Shown piece after piece: positions 63,101 to 64,000 of a DNA stretch of 64,000 nt. Within the stretch, counting starts at the first letter, position 1. The number at the start of each line of letters is the position of its first letter. The DNA comes from Moringa oleifera (Eukaryota; Streptophyta; Magnoliopsida; Brassicales; Moringaceae). Position numbers and translations under genes: made by a program. Under the pieces are notes generated by a model. It saw only the letters and a list, made by a program, of their open reading frames with translations, was not told the DNA's origin and did not search any database. Location of the stretch: positions 1-64,000 of the forward strand of contig JAJFZO010000771.1 in the NCBI GenBank assembly GCA_021397835.1, in the 5' to 3' direction.

Positions 63101-64000
63101 CGATTGTTCCCTTGGTAACTCCAAATAATGTTTCCTATATATAGGCTTATCCATTTATTATTAAAGGAGGATTCTACCATCCTTTGTACGTACTTATTAC
63201 TTGGAAATTAATACCGTTATCAGTAATATTTTTCTATGCATCATAATCGTATGTTCTTTTTTTGTTTTTTTTTGTTAGCAATAATAGTGATCTAGCAGTG
63301 GCAGTAGTAATAGCTGTAGCAATAAAGTGGTATTTTTTGTTGCTTTTTTGGTAGGTGCAAATATGGATTCCTAGATTTGGGCTCATCTTTTTATTGTTAA
63401 TCCTCCATTGGTATTGGATTTTTTTCAACTTTTTTCATTTTTTATGTTATAAATTGTCTTGATTTGATTATTCATTTTCTAATTTTATTTTTCTCCTTGA
63501 TTTTCTTAGACTTGCTTTCATCTTATTAATATATTTTTGAATGATAATTTGCAAACTCCTAATATATTTGATTTTTTTTATGGTTTATTTTGTAGCAACT
63601 CTAAGACTAATGGTTCTTTTGAGCACGATCTTGCAAAGATTCTGCAGGCAATGATGAAGAAGGAGCAATGGCACGATAATCGACTGTTCCCTTGGTTACT
63701 CCAAATAAGGTTTCCTACATGGGGGTTATCCATTTATTGTTAAGGGAGGATGCTACCATCCCTTGTACATACTTATTATCTTGGAGAATAGCACCTTTCT
63801 CGGTAATATATTCTATGCATCATAATTGTATGTTTTTTTATTGCTTAGCAGTAGCAGTGATCTAGCACTAGCAGTGGCAGTAGTTGTAGCAATAAACTGG
63901 TATTTTTTGTTGCTTTTTCAATAGGTGCAAGTATGAGTTCCTACATTCGGGCTTATCTTTTTATTGTTAAGCCTTCGTTGGTATTGGATTTTTTTCAACT

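Larger units (their letters stand above)
34988..64000 (+). repeat. Tandem family B: about 50 copies of a ~575-bp unit, running off the window
   Basis: The 'ggggcttatccatttattgt' landmark recurs about 50 times: 35533, 36097, 36984, 37558, 38141, 38989, 39582 and so on to 63144 and 63724. Most spacings are 550-597 bp. Each unit reads in this order. (1) A T-rich tract after 'aaaatttacaaactcctaat'. (2) 'tggtttactttatagcaact'. (3) The block CACGATGTTGCCAAG to GTTCCCTTG followed by GTAACT. (4) 'ggaggattctaccatccctt'. (5) 'cctttatcggtaatattttt'. (6) A short GTAGCAGTGATCTAGCACTAGCAGTAG tract. (7) 'gcaggtatggattcctacat' to 'aaacctccattg' followed by GTATTG. (8) A long T-rich stretch. Short units (269 bp to 44478, 220 bp to 49213) and 1.5-unit spacings (to 36984, 38989 and 57959) show internal deletions and unequal exchange. 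I do not recognise the source gene or element. Confidence 0.95.

Noticed and set aside
34988..64000. CRISPR-like regular spacing
   Set aside because: The whole ~575-bp unit is repeated, not a short repeat with unique spacers, and the context is a plant nuclear genome.
34988..64000. 5S or 45S ribosomal DNA array
   Set aside because: No conserved rRNA sequence is visible in the unit, which is also too T-rich.

Overview
The window reads as nuclear DNA of a flowering plant, probably a eudicot. It is very AT-rich, has GT-AG intron/exon remnants of plant gene families (WRKY with the WRKYGKK-type core, DWARF14-like hydrolase, CHUP1/IPGA1-like protein), and contains a long tract of degenerate Arabidopsis-type telomere heptamers (TTTAGGG-like). 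I cannot name the species. I found no intact protein-coding gene, no tRNA or rRNA, and no complete transposable element. The window is a landscape of broken gene pieces and tandem repeats.

Layout. 1-2285: T-rich ~1 kb tandem repeat. 2397-2890 and 3000-3410: two small tandem arrays. 4281-4628: two exons of a TBC-domain Rab-GAP pseudogene, followed by a (TA)n duplication. 4955-8045: about 3.1 kb of degenerate telomere-like repeats, G-rich strand on +. 8046-9420: the T-rich family resumes. 9421-15343: mostly featureless AT-rich DNA. 15344-15486: WRKY pseudo-exon. 15905-16292 (minus): DWARF14-like pseudogene with several frameshifts. 16400-26640: AT-rich spacer with a 285-bp and a 517-bp tandem duplication and another T-rich copy. 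26641-27070: a less AT-rich island. 27226-27765: four ~135-bp repeats. 28265-29909: four exons of the conserved C-terminal part of a CHUP1/IPGA1-like gene, with a destroyed splice acceptor and a last exon that dissolves into a GCAGTAG minisatellite.

29940-34987 is tandem family A: five units of ~1.1-1.2 kb. Each complete unit carries a dead exon of an AAA+ ATPase (Walker B region) and a GCAGTAG minisatellite. 34988-64000 is tandem family B: about 50 copies of a ~575-bp unit that runs off the right end. B units contain exon-like blocks with splice-like edges and a recurrent 60-codon ORF with a hydrophobic C-terminus. I could not assign B to any known gene.

The genes do not form a pathway. The story is structural: decayed, intron-bearing gene fragments from unrelated families, and an array that seems to have grown out of a gene-fragment region. 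The CHUP1-like last exon grades into the minisatellite that recurs in every A unit and, in shorter form, in B. All four AAA exon copies have the same 83-nt length, so the frameshift predates amplification.
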